From: Aliidongia dinghuensis
GTDB taxonomy: Bacteria > Pseudomonadota > Alphaproteobacteria > ATCC43930 > CGMCC-115725
NCBI RefSeq assembly: GCF_014643535.1
Contig: NZ_BMJQ01000005.1
Location: 62,001-126,000 of the forward strand
Reading direction: 5' to 3'
DNA: 64,000 nucleotides
Under the pieces are notes generated by a model that made no database searches, was not told the origin of the DNA, and worked only from the letters and a program-made list of their open reading frames with translations. The translations under genes and the position numbers were made by a program. Of this stretch, positions 53,134 to 62,295 are shown piece after piece; position 1 is the first letter of the stretch; each line of letters starts with the position of its first letter.

Positions 53134-54245
53134 TCGACGCCGCCAGCTTCGGGCTGGATCCGCTGGCGTATCTGGACACGCTGTTTCCGACTGCGAACAA
53201 CGTGGCGTGGCTGCCGCGGCGACAGCTCTGCATCGCGGATGCCGGCTTGGGTCGGGATATTCTTGGCAACAAGCAAGGCCTCTATCGGGAGAGCGCCGAC
53301 TTCTTCGATACCAAGGCGGGCACCTTCGGGCCGCGCGCGGCGCAGATCCAGGTCGGCAGCAAGGCGCGTTCGCTGCTCAAGGCGCATCTGAAGTCGATCC
53401 CGTCGACGCGCGAGCTCCTGGAGAGCGTTGCGGCACCGCGGAGCCTCTGGCCCGATGCCGGCAACGAGCTGGTCTATCGCCTGATGGCCGGCATGATCGC
53501 CGGTCCCGCCCGGTCCGAGCGATTCAGGGGCATCGTACGGGCGATCGTGGACCGGGCGGTCCTGGCCGGCGCCAAGGGCCGGCATTCGAAGCTCGGGCGT
53601 GCCTGGTTCCGGTACAGGCTGCTGCGCGCGTTCGAGCGTGAGAGAACGGAGGCGCGCGACCGGGCCGCCGACGAGGCGCAGGACATTTTCGACGTCGTCG
53701 TGACCTCGGCCCCGGCGGCGACGCCCACGGCCCAGTTGCTCGAGGTGTTCGTCTCGTTCGTCTTCGCGATCGTCGGTTCCGTCGGCTTCGCGCTCGGCTG
53801 GTCGGTCTATCTGCTCGGCCGGCATGGCGAACAAGGAACGCCGCCGGCGTGGATCGTGAGCGAGGCGTTGAGGCTGTTCCCGATCGCCTGGATGCTGGCG
53901 AAGCGTCCGGCGCACGCGCACCGGCTCGCCGGCGTTGCGGTGACGCCCGAGGACTGGGTCGTCGTCTCGCCCTACGCCATTCACCGCAATCCGCAATATT
54001 GGACGGATCCGAACCGGTTCCTGCCGGAGCGTTGGGCGGCGAACCAGGACTGGTTCGCCTGGCTGCCGTTCGGCGCAGGCCCGCACGGCTGCGTCGCGAC
54101 CGCGCTTACCCTGCAGATCGTCGACGCCTTCCTGGCACCGCTGATGGCGGATTTCCGGTTCGCGGTGCACGCGACCGGCGACCGCCCGTTCATCGGCGCG
54201 GCACTGGCGCCGCCACCGTTTGCGCTCGAGTTGAGCCCGCGCTGA
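53121..54245 (+). CDS. Cytochrome P450 (P450-B), probable second peptide-modifying enzyme
   Basis: The 374-residue protein has E-x-x-R (Glu248-Arg251 in SEALRLFP), RFLPERW and the haem loop PFGAGPHGCVA with Cys324; the glycine two residues after the cysteine is Ala326. The I-helix (FAIVGSVGFALGW) lacks the acid-threonine pair. It is divergent from the precursor and P450-A. The only in-frame start is TTG 53121 (AAGGGG 6 bases upstream), a little short at the N-terminus for a P450. A joint role with P450-A on the 29-residue peptide is inferred. Confidence 0.82.
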   Translation: MSGVVDAASFGLDPLAYLDTLFPTANNVAWLPRRQLCIADAGLGRDILGNKQGLYRESADFFDTKAGTFGPRAAQIQVGSKARSLLKAHLKSIPSTRELLESVAAPRSLWPDAGNELVYRLMAGMIAGPARSERFRGIVRAIVDRAVLAGAKGRHSKLGRAWFRYRLLRAFERERTEARDRAADEAQDIFDVVVTSAPAATPTAQLLEVFVSFVFAIVGSVGFALGWSVYLLGRHGEQGTPPAWIVSEALRLFPIAWMLAKRPAHAHRLAGVAVTPEDWVVVSPYAIHRNPQYWTDPNRFLPERWAANQDWFAWLPFGAGPHGCVATALTLQIVDAFLAPLMADFRFAVHATGDRPFIGAALAPPPFALELSPR

Positions 54246-54266
54246 ACCGTGCCCGACGCCGCGGCT

Positions 54267-55064
54267 TCAGCGCGGCGCGGCCTTGGTCGGAATGCGCGAC
54301 AGGCCGATCAGCACGGCGAGCGTGGTCAGGATCAGCAGCATGGTGAGGGCGGCACCCTCGAACACGTCGCCGCGGTCGGTGAGCGCGAAAATATTGACCG
54401 GCAGTGTCACCCAGCCGGGCGGATAGATCATCACCGTGGCACCCAATTCACCCATCGACAGGGCGAAGCTTAAGGAGAACGCGGCGATCAAGTGCGGCAT
54501 GAGCAGGGGCAGGGTCACGTGGCGCAGGCGGTAGAACGGCCGGGCGCCCAGGCTCTCCGCCACCTGCTCCAGGTCGGGCGAGAGGCGCGCCAAGCCCGCC
54601 GAGACATTGCCGTAGGTGAAGGCTGAGACCAGGATCAGGTGGGCCACGAACACGATCGTGCTGGTGCCGTTCAGCAGGATCGGCGGACGGCTGAACGCGA
54701 CAAGCAATCCCAGGCCGACCGAGACCGACGGCACGGCGCTCGGCACGAAGAACAGCAGGTCGAGCAGGCGGCGCGGCACGCCCGAGAATTGGCGGAGCGC
54801 CAAGGCCGCCCAAGTACCGGTGAGCAAGGCGAGCGCGCTTGCGACGAAGCCGGTGACGATGCTGGTCCAAAGCGCCTCGCCCGAGGCACCGGTGACCGCC
54901 TCCAGGTAATGCTCGACCGTGGGCTGGCTCGGCAGCACGTCGTTCCATTGACCGGCAAAGCTTGCGGCCAGGATGACGGCGAGCGGCGCCACATAGACCA
55001 TGCCGATGAGCGCCGCCGCGACGCCCCAGGCGAACCAGCGGCCGGACTTAGACCACACCAGCAT
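54267..55064 (-). CDS. phnV: Aminoethylphosphonate ABC importer permease (PhnV-like)
   Basis: The 265-residue protein has six predicted membrane segments and an EAA loop (LEQVAESLGARPFYRLRHVT). It is the last gene of a four-gene ABC operon and overlaps the preceding permease by 17 bases. Assignment to the AEP importer follows from the binding protein and from PhnX and the FAD oxidoreductase in the same locus; on its own it would only be called a spermidine/putrescine-type permease. Confidence 0.82.
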   Translation of the reverse strand: MLVWSKSGRWFAWGVAAALIGMVYVAPLAVILAASFAGQWNDVLPSQPTVEHYLEAVTGASGEALWTSIVTGFVASALALLTGTWAALALRQFSGVPRRLLDLLFFVPSAVPSVSVGLGLLVAFSRPPILLNGTSTIVFVAHLILVSAFTYGNVSAGLARLSPDLEQVAESLGARPFYRLRHVTLPLLMPHLIAAFSLSFALSMGELGATVMIYPPGWVTLPVNIFALTDRGDVFEGAALTMLLILTTLAVLIGLSRIPTKAAPR

Positions 55065-55917
55065 TGCGGCCTCCGAAGCGGGCGATGGTCGTGCGGTAAA
55101 GCATGTAGAGCGACAGCGACAGCGCGACGTTAATGATGGCGATGACGCAGGCGGCGGTATAGTCGAACTCCTGGATCGCCTTGTCGTAGACCAGGAGCGG
55201 CAAGGTGATGACGCCCTTGGCGCCGATGAACAGCACGATGCCGAACTCGTTGACCGTCAAGAGCAGGCACAGGCTGCCGCCCGCGAGCAACGCCGGCAGT
55301 GCCGCCGGCAGGATGATCTCGCGGATGATGCGCGGCGCCCGGGCGCCGAGGCTGCTCGCCACTTCGATCTGCGCGATGTCGATGAGCGAGAAGGCGGCCA
55401 GGAGCGGGCGCAGCACGAAGGGCGTGTAGACCGTGACCTCGGCCAATATCACGCCCCAGGGCGAATAGAGGAAATCGACCGGCGGCGTCTCGAGGTGGAA
55501 GAGATCGATGAGCGCGCCGTTCACCACGCCGGCCGAGCCGTAGATGAAGGTGAAGGCGAGGGCGGCGAGGAAGGTCGGCAGTGCGATGAACGTGTCGATG
55601 GCGCGCGCCACCTCGCGCGCACCCGGGAACGGCACGAAGGCGATGACGAGTGCCACCGCGAAACCCAGGACGAGGCAGCCGGCGCTCGCTGCGACCGCGA
55701 TCTCGACCGTGTGCCAGAGGGCGCCCAGGAACAGCTGCGAGCGGAACACTTCGGCGAAATGCGCGAAGGAGGCGGGGCCGGCGTCGCCGGTCAGCGCCTG
55801 GCTAGCGATGAGCGACAGGGGATAGAAGAACAGCCCGGCCAGTACCAGGAGCGGCGGCAGCACCCAGAGCCGGCCGGTGTCCATCGGACGGGCCGCCGCC
55901 TGGACTGTCTCAGCCAT
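55048..55917 (-). CDS. phnU: Aminoethylphosphonate ABC importer permease (PhnU-like)
   Basis: The 289-residue protein has six predicted membrane segments and an EAA-type loop (IAQIEVASSLGARAPRIIRE). Its ATG lies inside the end of the ATPase gene (8-base overlap); a GTG 9 bases earlier is an alternative. Together with the PhnV-like protein it forms the membrane channel. Confidence 0.82.
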   Translation of the reverse strand: MAETVQAAARPMDTGRLWVLPPLLVLAGLFFYPLSLIASQALTGDAGPASFAHFAEVFRSQLFLGALWHTVEIAVAASAGCLVLGFAVALVIAFVPFPGAREVARAIDTFIALPTFLAALAFTFIYGSAGVVNGALIDLFHLETPPVDFLYSPWGVILAEVTVYTPFVLRPLLAAFSLIDIAQIEVASSLGARAPRIIREIILPAALPALLAGGSLCLLLTVNEFGIVLFIGAKGVITLPLLVYDKAIQEFDYTAACVIAIINVALSLSLYMLYRTTIARFGGRNAGVV

Positions 55918-57112
55918 GGCCGACACCCGCCTCGTCGGCGATCAAGGTCGCATCGATCGCGGCGAAGCCCAGGTCGAGCGGCATGCCTGGGACCGGCGGC
56001 TCCCTGAGCGGCGGCGAGACGAGGCGCAGCGCGTTGCCCGCGCACTCGAGCGTGATCGCATGATGGTCGCCCTGCCATTGCACGGCGGTGACCGCGGCCT
56101 GGAGCCGGTTGCCGCCGTGATGGTCTTCGGCAGGTTTGAGGTGGTGCGGGCGGATGCACACCAGGCACTGGGATCCCGAGGCCAGGCTCGGATGGGCCGG
56201 CACCAGCCACTCGCTCGAGCAGAAGCGCACGCGCACCAGGTCATCGCCCATCGGTCCGGCGTCGGCCGGGCCCTCGATCCTGACCGGCAGCAGGTTGGCA
56301 CGGCCCAGGAACTCGGCGGTGAACCGGTTGGGCGGCCGGCCGTAAAGCTCGGTCGACGGGCCGAAGGCCGAGAGCCGCCCGTCCTTCATGATGGCGATGC
56401 GGTCGGCGAGCGTCAGCGCTTCGCTCTGATCGTGCGTCACATAGAGCACGGTCAGGTTCGGCAGGTCGCGGTGCAGCTTCGCCAGCTCCTCGACCATCGA
56501 GCGGCGGATCTGCGCGTCGAGCGCCGACAAGGGCTCGTCCAGCAGCAGCACGCGCGGCTGGATGGCGAGTGCCCGCGCGATCGCAACGCGCTGCTGTTGC
56601 CCGCCCGAGAGCTCGCGCGGGAAGCGGCCGCGATAGCCGCTCATGCCGACGAGGCGCAAGCATTCCTCGACCCGCTCGGCGATGAGGGCGGCCGATGCCC
56701 TCTGGGCCTTGAGGCCGAAGGCGACATTGTCCTCGATCCGCATATGCGGGAAGAGCGCGTAGTTCTGCACGACCATGCCGATGCCGCGGGCATAGGGGGC
56801 CAGGTTCGTAACATCGGTCTCGCCGATCCGCACCCGGCCGGCGGCCGGCCGGACGAAGCCCGCGACCGCGCGCAACGCGGTGGTCTTGCCCGAGCCCGAC
56901 GGCCCGATCAGCGCCATGATCTCGCCTTGCCGGACCTGCAGCGAGAAATTCTCGAGCACCACCGTGCCCTTGTAGGCGACGGTGACGCCCTCGAACGTGA
57001 TGCCCTCGCCGCCGACCGCTCGGACGCCTGACGAGGGGGCCGTCGGCGAGGGGGATGACGCGGCCATGGCGCCGTTGCGGGATGCCTCGGTGTTCATGGC
57101 CGCGTCGCTCAT
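55910..57112 (-). CDS. phnT: Aminoethylphosphonate ABC importer ATPase (PhnT-like)
   Basis: The 400-residue ATPase has Walker A GPSGSGKTTA, signature LSGGQQQRV, Walker B VLLLDEPLSALDA, H-loop VTHDQSEA and a TOBE-type C-terminal domain. A Ser/Pro-rich 35-residue N-terminal extension precedes the first strand. It starts 4 bases after the binding-protein stop. Confidence 0.88.
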   Translation of the reverse strand: MSDAAMNTEASRNGAMAASSPSPTAPSSGVRAVGGEGITFEGVTVAYKGTVVLENFSLQVRQGEIMALIGPSGSGKTTALRAVAGFVRPAAGRVRIGETDVTNLAPYARGIGMVVQNYALFPHMRIEDNVAFGLKAQRASAALIAERVEECLRLVGMSGYRGRFPRELSGGQQQRVAIARALAIQPRVLLLDEPLSALDAQIRRSMVEELAKLHRDLPNLTVLYVTHDQSEALTLADRIAIMKDGRLSAFGPSTELYGRPPNRFTAEFLGRANLLPVRIEGPADAGPMGDDLVRVRFCSSEWLVPAHPSLASGSQCLVCIRPHHLKPAEDHHGGNRLQAAVTAVQWQGDHHAITLECAGNALRLVSPPLREPPVPGMPLDLGFAAIDATLIADEAGVGHG

Positions 57113-57116
57113 GGTT

Positions 57117-58145
57117 TTAGCTGCCCGTGACCTGGTGCCACTTGGCGACGTCGGTCGGCAGGTCGGCCAGCACCTGCGCCCAGTCCGGCGTCCAGACCTC
57201 GACGCCTTCCAGCGTCTTGTGCAGGTTCTTGTAGGACTCGTCGGTCGGCGTCACGTCCTTGCGCACCGGCAGGCCTTGGGCGACCGAGGTCACCGTCGAC
57301 TGCGCCTCCTTCGACAAGAGGAAGTCGATGAGCTTCTTGCCGGCGGCGGCGTTGGGCGCGCCCTTGACCAGGCCGACATAGTAGGGCAGCGCGAAGGTCG
57401 AGCGCTTGCCGTTCGGGCCGGTCGGGAAGAACACGCGGATGTTCGGGTTCTGCTTCATCTGCGCGATGTTCATCTGCAGGTCGCCGTTGGCGACATGCAG
57501 CTCGCCCTTGTTGACGAGCGCCGTCAGCTTGCCGGTCGACGCCGACGGGCCGACGTTGTTCTCCTGCAGCTTCTGCAGGAACTCGAAGCCCGCGTCCTTG
57601 CTGCCGAACGCGTGGAACACCTCGATCATGACGGCGGTGCCGTCGCCGGCCTGGCCGGGCGTCGAGTATTGGATCTTGCCCTTGAACTTCGGGTCCGTGA
57701 GGTCGGTGAAGAACACCGGCGGGTTCTTGAGGACCGCTTGGTTATAGATGAAGTTCATGTAGTTGTTCACGAGCGCCAGATAGAGGCCCTTCGGGTCCTT
57801 CTGCTCGGGCGCCACCTGGTCGGCACCGGCCGGCGTATAGGGCTGCAGCAGCCCGTCGGCCGCGGCCTTCTGGATGAACGGCGGCAGGGTGACCAGCACG
57901 TCGGCCTGCGGATTGGTCGCTTCCTTGGCGACGCGCTCGACGACGCCGCCCGAGCCGCCCTCGACATACTGCACCTTGACGCCGGTCGCCTTGGTGAAGG
58001 CGTCGAACTGGTTCTGGTACCAGTTCGGCGTGCCGTCATGCAGGCCGTCGGCGCTATAGATCGTCACGACGTCCGCGGCCCAGGCCGGCGCGGCAGCAAG
58101 AACCGCGAGCCCCAGCCCGACGGCGGCAAGCTTCTTGATCGACAT
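57117..58145 (-). CDS. phnS: 2-Aminoethylphosphonate periplasmic binding protein (PhnS-like)
   Basis: The 342-residue protein has a signal peptide ([20 protein letters not shown], cleavage after AWAA) and the PhnS-like mature start [13 protein letters not shown], with [19 protein letters not shown] further on. GGGAGGG lies 7 bases before the ATG. It is the first gene of the operon phnS-T-U-V, which imports the substrate for the FAD oxidoreductase and PhnX of the same locus. Ligand assignment is by family resemblance. Confidence 0.85.
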   Translation of the reverse strand: MSIKKLAAVGLGLAVLAAAPAWAADVVTIYSADGLHDGTPNWYQNQFDAFTKATGVKVQYVEGGSGGVVERVAKEATNPQADVLVTLPPFIQKAAADGLLQPYTPAGADQVAPEQKDPKGLYLALVNNYMNFIYNQAVLKNPPVFFTDLTDPKFKGKIQYSTPGQAGDGTAVMIEVFHAFGSKDAGFEFLQKLQENNVGPSASTGKLTALVNKGELHVANGDLQMNIAQMKQNPNIRVFFPTGPNGKRSTFALPYYVGLVKGAPNAAAGKKLIDFLLSKEAQSTVTSVAQGLPVRKDVTPTDESYKNLHKTLEGVEVWTPDWAQVLADLPTDVAKWHQVTGS

Positions 58146-58576
58146 GTTCGGTCCCTCCCAACAGCAGAGCCGGCACACTAGTCTTTCGATATGACCGTGG
58201 CGTGACAGCTTCGGCCTGATCTGGCCGCCGCCAATAATCGCAATTGGATAGGTAGGCGCGTTGTCGCAATCAGGAGCAGCCGAGCCCGGCGGCACCTCGT
58301 TGTAAACGATATCACACCGGCTGCTGCAGACCAGCCCGGCGGGCACGTCCGGCGAGTTGACGGCGCGGGCGGCGCTCCCCTATGGTCTCGGCCATGGCGA
58401 TGACGATGAAATCGGCCGCGTTTTCCGCGCGAATTATCCGCCCGGCTCCTTGACCCGAGGGGCCGGGAACGTTCGTCTCGCGCCGGTGCCTTTGCCGGCT
58501 CGCGTAATTCTATTCTGGCCGTTCGACTAGGTGCTGCGCCCTCGAGCGCGACGAAGCGGGCGGCCCAAGCATCCGG
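58146..58576. other. Intergenic region between phnS and ileS, no gene seen
   Basis: About 430 bases separate the divergent phnS and ileS genes and must hold both promoters. I see no ORF with a ribosome site, no T-box and no clear palindrome. In many relatives ribF precedes ileS; it is not here. Confidence 0.6.
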
Positions 58577-61417
58577 ATGATTATTGCTATGGCCGTCGAT
58601 TACCGACCGACCGTCTTCCTGCCGCAGACCGATTTCCCGATGAAGGCCGAGCTGCCGAAGCGCGAGCCGGGCCTGCTCGAGCGCTGGGCCCGGACCGGGC
58701 TCTACGAGCGGATCCGCGCCAAGTCCAAGGGCCGCGAGAAATTCGTGCTGCACGACGGCCCGCCCTATGCCAACGGCAACCTGCACATGGGCCACGCGCT
58801 CAACAAGATCCTCAAGGACATCGTCGTGCGCAGCCAGCAGATGCTGGGCAAGGATTCGGTCTATGTCCCGGGCTGGGACTGCCATGGCCTGCCGATCGAA
58901 TGGAAGATTGAGGAGAAATACCGGGCGGCCAAGCAGAACAAGGACGACGTGCCGATCGACCAGTTCCGCCGCGAATGCCGTGCGTTCGCCGAGCACTGGG
59001 TCGACGTGCAGCGCACCGAGTTCAAGCGCCTGGGCGTCATGGGCGACTGGGACAATCCCTACCTCACCATGGCCTATGCCGCCGAGGCGCAGATCGTGCG
59101 CGAGATCGGCAAGTTCCTGATGAACGGCGGGTTGTTCCAGGGGGCGAAGCCCGTGCTCTGGTCGGTCGTCGAGCAGACGGCCCTGGCCGAGGCCGAGGTC
59201 GAGTACCAGGACCATACCTCGCGCACGATCCATGTCCGCTTCAAGGTCGTGACGCCGTCGGTGCCGGCCTTGGCCGGCGCCTCGGTCGTGATCTGGACGA
59301 CGACGCCGTGGACCATGCCGGGCAACCGGGCGGTGGCCTATGGCGCCGACTTCGACTATGCGGTCGTGCGCGTCGACGCGGTGGCGGACGGCAGCAAAGC
59401 CGGGGTCGGCGAGACGCTGGTGCTGGGCGCCGCCCTCGTCGAGCCGGTCGCGAAGGAAGTCGGCATCACCGGCTGGACCGTGCTCGCGACCTTGCCGGGC
59501 AGCGAGCTTGCCGGCACGCTCACGGCCCATCCGCTGCGCGGCCAGGGCTATGACTTCGACGTGCCGCTCCTGCCGGGCGGGTTCGTCACGACCGACGCCG
59601 GCACCGGCTTCGTCCATATCGCGCCGGGCCATGGCGAGGACGACTTCCTCCTGAGCCAGGCCCACGGCATCGGCGTGACGGAGACGGTTGCCGCCGACGG
59701 CAGCTACGTCGATCGTGTGCCGCTGTTCGCCGGCAAGCGCGTCTATACGCCCTACGGCAAGCCGGGCGACGCCAACCCGGCGGTGATCGAGGCGCTCGAC
59801 GCCGCGGGCGGCCTGCTCGCGGCTGGCTCGCTCGTGCATTCCTATCCGCACTCCTGGCGGTCCAAGGCGCCGCTCATCTTCCGCACCACGCCGCAGTGGT
59901 TCATCTCGATGGAGACGAACGACCTGCGCCAGGTCGCCCTCCAGGCGATCTCGGACACGCGCTGGGTCCCGCCGCAGGGCGAGAACCGCATCCGCTCCAT
60001 GATCGAGAGCCGGCCGGACTGGTGTATCTCGCGCCAGCGCGCCTGGGGCGTGCCGATCGCGATCTTCGTCGACAAGAAGACGCGCCAGCCGCTGCGCGAC
60101 CAGCGCGTGGTCGACCGGATCGCCGCCGCGGTCGAGGACGAGGGGGCGGACGTCTGGTTCACGGCGCCGGCCGCGCGCTTCCTCGGCAACGACTACAATC
60201 CGGGCGACTACGAAAAGGTCACCGACATCGTCGACGTCTGGTTCGACTCGGGCTCGACCCATTCCTTCGTGCTGGAGCAGCGACCCGACCTCATGTGGCC
60301 GGCCTCGCTCTATCTCGAGGGCTCGGACCAGCATCGCGGCTGGTTCCATTCGTCCCTGCTCGAGAGCTGCGGCACGCGCGGCCGGGCGCCCTACGACGCG
60401 GTCCTGACCCATGGCTTCGTGCTCGACGAGCAGGGCCGCAAGATGTCGAAGTCCTTGGGCAACATCACCGCCCCCCAGGACGTGATCGAGGGCTCGGGCG
60501 CCGACATCCTCCGGCTCTGGGTCGTGGCGTCGGACTATTACGAGGATCTCCGGATCGGCAAGCAGATCCTGGGATATCAGGTCGACGTCTATCGGCGGCT
60601 CCGCAACACGCTGCGCTATCTCCTGGGTGCGCTCTCGGGCTTCTCGGCCGAGGAGCGGATCGACCCCGCGAAGATGCCGGAGCTCGAGCGCTGGGTGCTG
60701 CATCGCCTGAAAGAACTCGACATCGTCATGCGCGAGGCGACGGACGCCTTCGACTTCCATCGCATGTATGTCGAGCTGCACCAGTTCTGCTCGGTCGATC
60801 TCTCGGCGTTCTATTTCGACATCCGCAAGGACGCGCTCTATTGCGACCGGCCGGACGATCCGCGCCGCCGCGCCGTGCGCACGGTCATGGACCTGGTGTT
60901 CGACTGCCTGGCGAAATGGCTGGCGCCGATCCTGTGCTTCACGGCCGAGGAGGCCTGGCTCGCGCGCCATGGTTCAGCACCCGACACGAGCGTGCATCTC
61001 GAGGTCTTCCCGACCCTGCCGGACGCCTGGATCGCGCCGGACCTCGCTGAGCGCTGGTCGAGGATCCGCGACCTGCGCCGCGTCGTGACCGGCGCGATCG
61101 AGCTCGAACGCGCGGCAAAGCGCCTGGGCTCGAGCCTGCAGGCCTCCGTCACGCTGTTCGTCGACAGCGACGAGGTGCTGAGCGGTCTCGATCTCGCCGA
61201 GATCTGCATCGTGTCCGAGGCAACACTGAGCCTGGCGCCGGTACCCGACGGCGCCTTCACCATGGCCGACGTGCCCGGCATCGCGGTCACGGTCGGCCTG
61301 GCGCCGGGCGAGAAATGCCAGCGCTGCTGGCGGGTGCTGCCGGAAGTGACGACGGTCGCGGCGCACCCGGACCTGTGCCATCGCTGCGCCGACGCGGTCG
61401 ATCATCACCACGCCTGA
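58577..61417 (+). CDS. ileS: Isoleucyl-tRNA synthetase
   Basis: The 946-residue class I enzyme has the HIGH motif as HMGH (in NGNLHMGHAL), the KMSKS motif in GRKMSKSLGN, an editing domain between them (TTPWTMPGNRAVAY) and the C-terminal zinc cluster KCQRCWRVLP with DLCHRCAD. It begins like other alphaproteobacterial IleS (DYRPTVFLPQTDFPMKAELP). An ATG 12 bases later (58589) is an equally good start. A REP-like hairpin follows the stop. Confidence 0.97.
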   Translation: MIIAMAVDYRPTVFLPQTDFPMKAELPKREPGLLERWARTGLYERIRAKSKGREKFVLHDGPPYANGNLHMGHALNKILKDIVVRSQQMLGKDSVYVPGWDCHGLPIEWKIEEKYRAAKQNKDDVPIDQFRRECRAFAEHWVDVQRTEFKRLGVMGDWDNPYLTMAYAAEAQIVREIGKFLMNGGLFQGAKPVLWSVVEQTALAEAEVEYQDHTSRTIHVRFKVVTPSVPALAGASVVIWTTTPWTMPGNRAVAYGADFDYAVVRVDAVADGSKAGVGETLVLGAALVEPVAKEVGITGWTVLATLPGSELAGTLTAHPLRGQGYDFDVPLLPGGFVTTDAGTGFVHIAPGHGEDDFLLSQAHGIGVTETVAADGSYVDRVPLFAGKRVYTPYGKPGDANPAVIEALDAAGGLLAAGSLVHSYPHSWRSKAPLIFRTTPQWFISMETNDLRQVALQAISDTRWVPPQGENRIRSMIESRPDWCISRQRAWGVPIAIFVDKKTRQPLRDQRVVDRIAAAVEDEGADVWFTAPAARFLGNDYNPGDYEKVTDIVDVWFDSGSTHSFVLEQRPDLMWPASLYLEGSDQHRGWFHSSLLESCGTRGRAPYDAVLTHGFVLDEQGRKMSKSLGNITAPQDVIEGSGADILRLWVVASDYYEDLRIGKQILGYQVDVYRRLRNTLRYLLGALSGFSAEERIDPAKMPELERWVLHRLKELDIVMREATDAFDFHRMYVELHQFCSVDLSAFYFDIRKDALYCDRPDDPRRRAVRTVMDLVFDCLAKWLAPILCFTAEEAWLARHGSAPDTSVHLEVFPTLPDAWIAPDLAERWSRIRDLRRVVTGAIELERAAKRLGSSLQASVTLFVDSDEVLSGLDLAEICIVSEATLSLAPVPDGAFTMADVPGIAVTVGLAPGEKCQRCWRVLPEVTTVAAHPDLCHRCADAVDHHHA

Positions 61418-61452
61418 CCGGCGTATTCGGGCGTTCCCCACCTCTCGCCCTG

Positions 61453-61479
61453 CCTCTCCGCCCCAATGGGGCGGAGAGG
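61453..61479. repeat. REP-like palindrome after ileS
   Basis: Perfect 12-base arms CCTCTCCGCCCC and GGGGCGGAGAGG with the loop AAT. Same core as 830-857 and 20837-20862. It lies 36 bases past the ileS stop and may serve as its terminator. The remaining gap to the next gene (about 140 bases) shows nothing else. Confidence 0.7.
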
Positions 61480-61615
61480 GGAAGAGCGTGCGATGCCAGC
61501 GGCTTGCGCCGAACGCGGAACCCTGCGGACATCATCATGCGGCGTGCGGCGCGGCGACAGCTTGCCGCGGCTGCGCAAGTCGCGTAAATAAACGCGTCCC
61601 TCAGGTTGGATCGGC

Positions 61616-62212
61616 ATGAAAAGAACGGCATATCTTGGCACCACGCTCGCCCTCCTCGTGATCGGGCTCAGCGGCTGCAGTGACACGCGCAAGGCGCTCG
61701 GCATCGACAAGGCCCCGCCTGACGAATTCGCCGTCGTGGCGGGATCGCCGCTCACCATGCCGCCCGATTTCAATCTGCGCCCGCCGCGCAGCCCGTCGGA
61801 CAAGCCGCCGTCGGAGACCGCGGCCCAGGCCGGTCGCCAGACGGTGTTCCGCCTCGCGGATACGAAGCCGTCGACGGCGTCGCTCGCTGTGGCTGCCACG
61901 ACCGGCGCGAACGGCGTACCGCTCAGCGCTGGCGAGCAGGCCCTGGTCGCCAAGGCCGGCGCCGGCAGCGTCGATCCGTCGATCCGCCAGCAGGTCGACA
62001 AGGAAACCGCCCAGCTCAACGCCGACAACGGCCCGGGCTTCGTCGACAGCCTGCTGTTCTGGCGCGACCCGACGCCGCCCGGCGAAGCGGTCGATGCGCA
62101 GCGTGAATCGCAGCGCCTGCGCGAGAACGCGGCGCTTGGCAAGCCGGCCTCGGTCGGCGACACGCCGCAGATCGAGCGCAAGCAGCGCGCTTGGCTCGAA
62201 GGCCTTTTCTAA
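61616..62212 (+). CDS. DUF3035 lipoprotein (BamF-like)
   Basis: The 198-residue protein has a lipoprotein signal with lipobox GLSGC (Cys21) and the DUF3035 core APPDEFAVVAGSPLTMPPDF, then LRPPRSPSDKP. In alphaproteobacteria this family has been described as BamF, an accessory of the outer-membrane assembly machine. It sits between ileS and the M16 pair, its usual place, although the lspA gene often found before it is missing. Confidence 0.88.
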   Translation: MKRTAYLGTTLALLVIGLSGCSDTRKALGIDKAPPDEFAVVAGSPLTMPPDFNLRPPRSPSDKPPSETAAQAGRQTVFRLADTKPSTASLAVAATTGANGVPLSAGEQALVAKAGAGSVDPSIRQQVDKETAQLNADNGPGFVDSLLFWRDPTPPGEAVDAQRESQRLRENAALGKPASVGDTPQIERKQRAWLEGLF

Positions 62213-62295
62213 GCCTGGATCGTTCAATACCGGGGCGGGGCGGCCGGCGGACGACATGCGTCCGCCGGGTGCACGCCGTCGAAAGGCAGGTCCCG

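Noticed and set aside
54267..58145. Ferric or spermidine importer as the identity of the second ABC operon
   Set aside because: Family resemblance alone would allow it, but the PhnS-like start of the binding protein and the PhnX and FAD oxidoreductase neighbours favour aminoethylphosphonate.
58146..58576. Possible T-box or other riboswitch before ileS
   Set aside because: No specifier-loop or T-box core (TGGNACCGCG) seen, and T-boxes are rare in this group.
58178..60970. 930-codon minus-strand frame across ileS
   Set aside because: Composition is that of an antisense shadow and ileS on the plus strand has all motifs.
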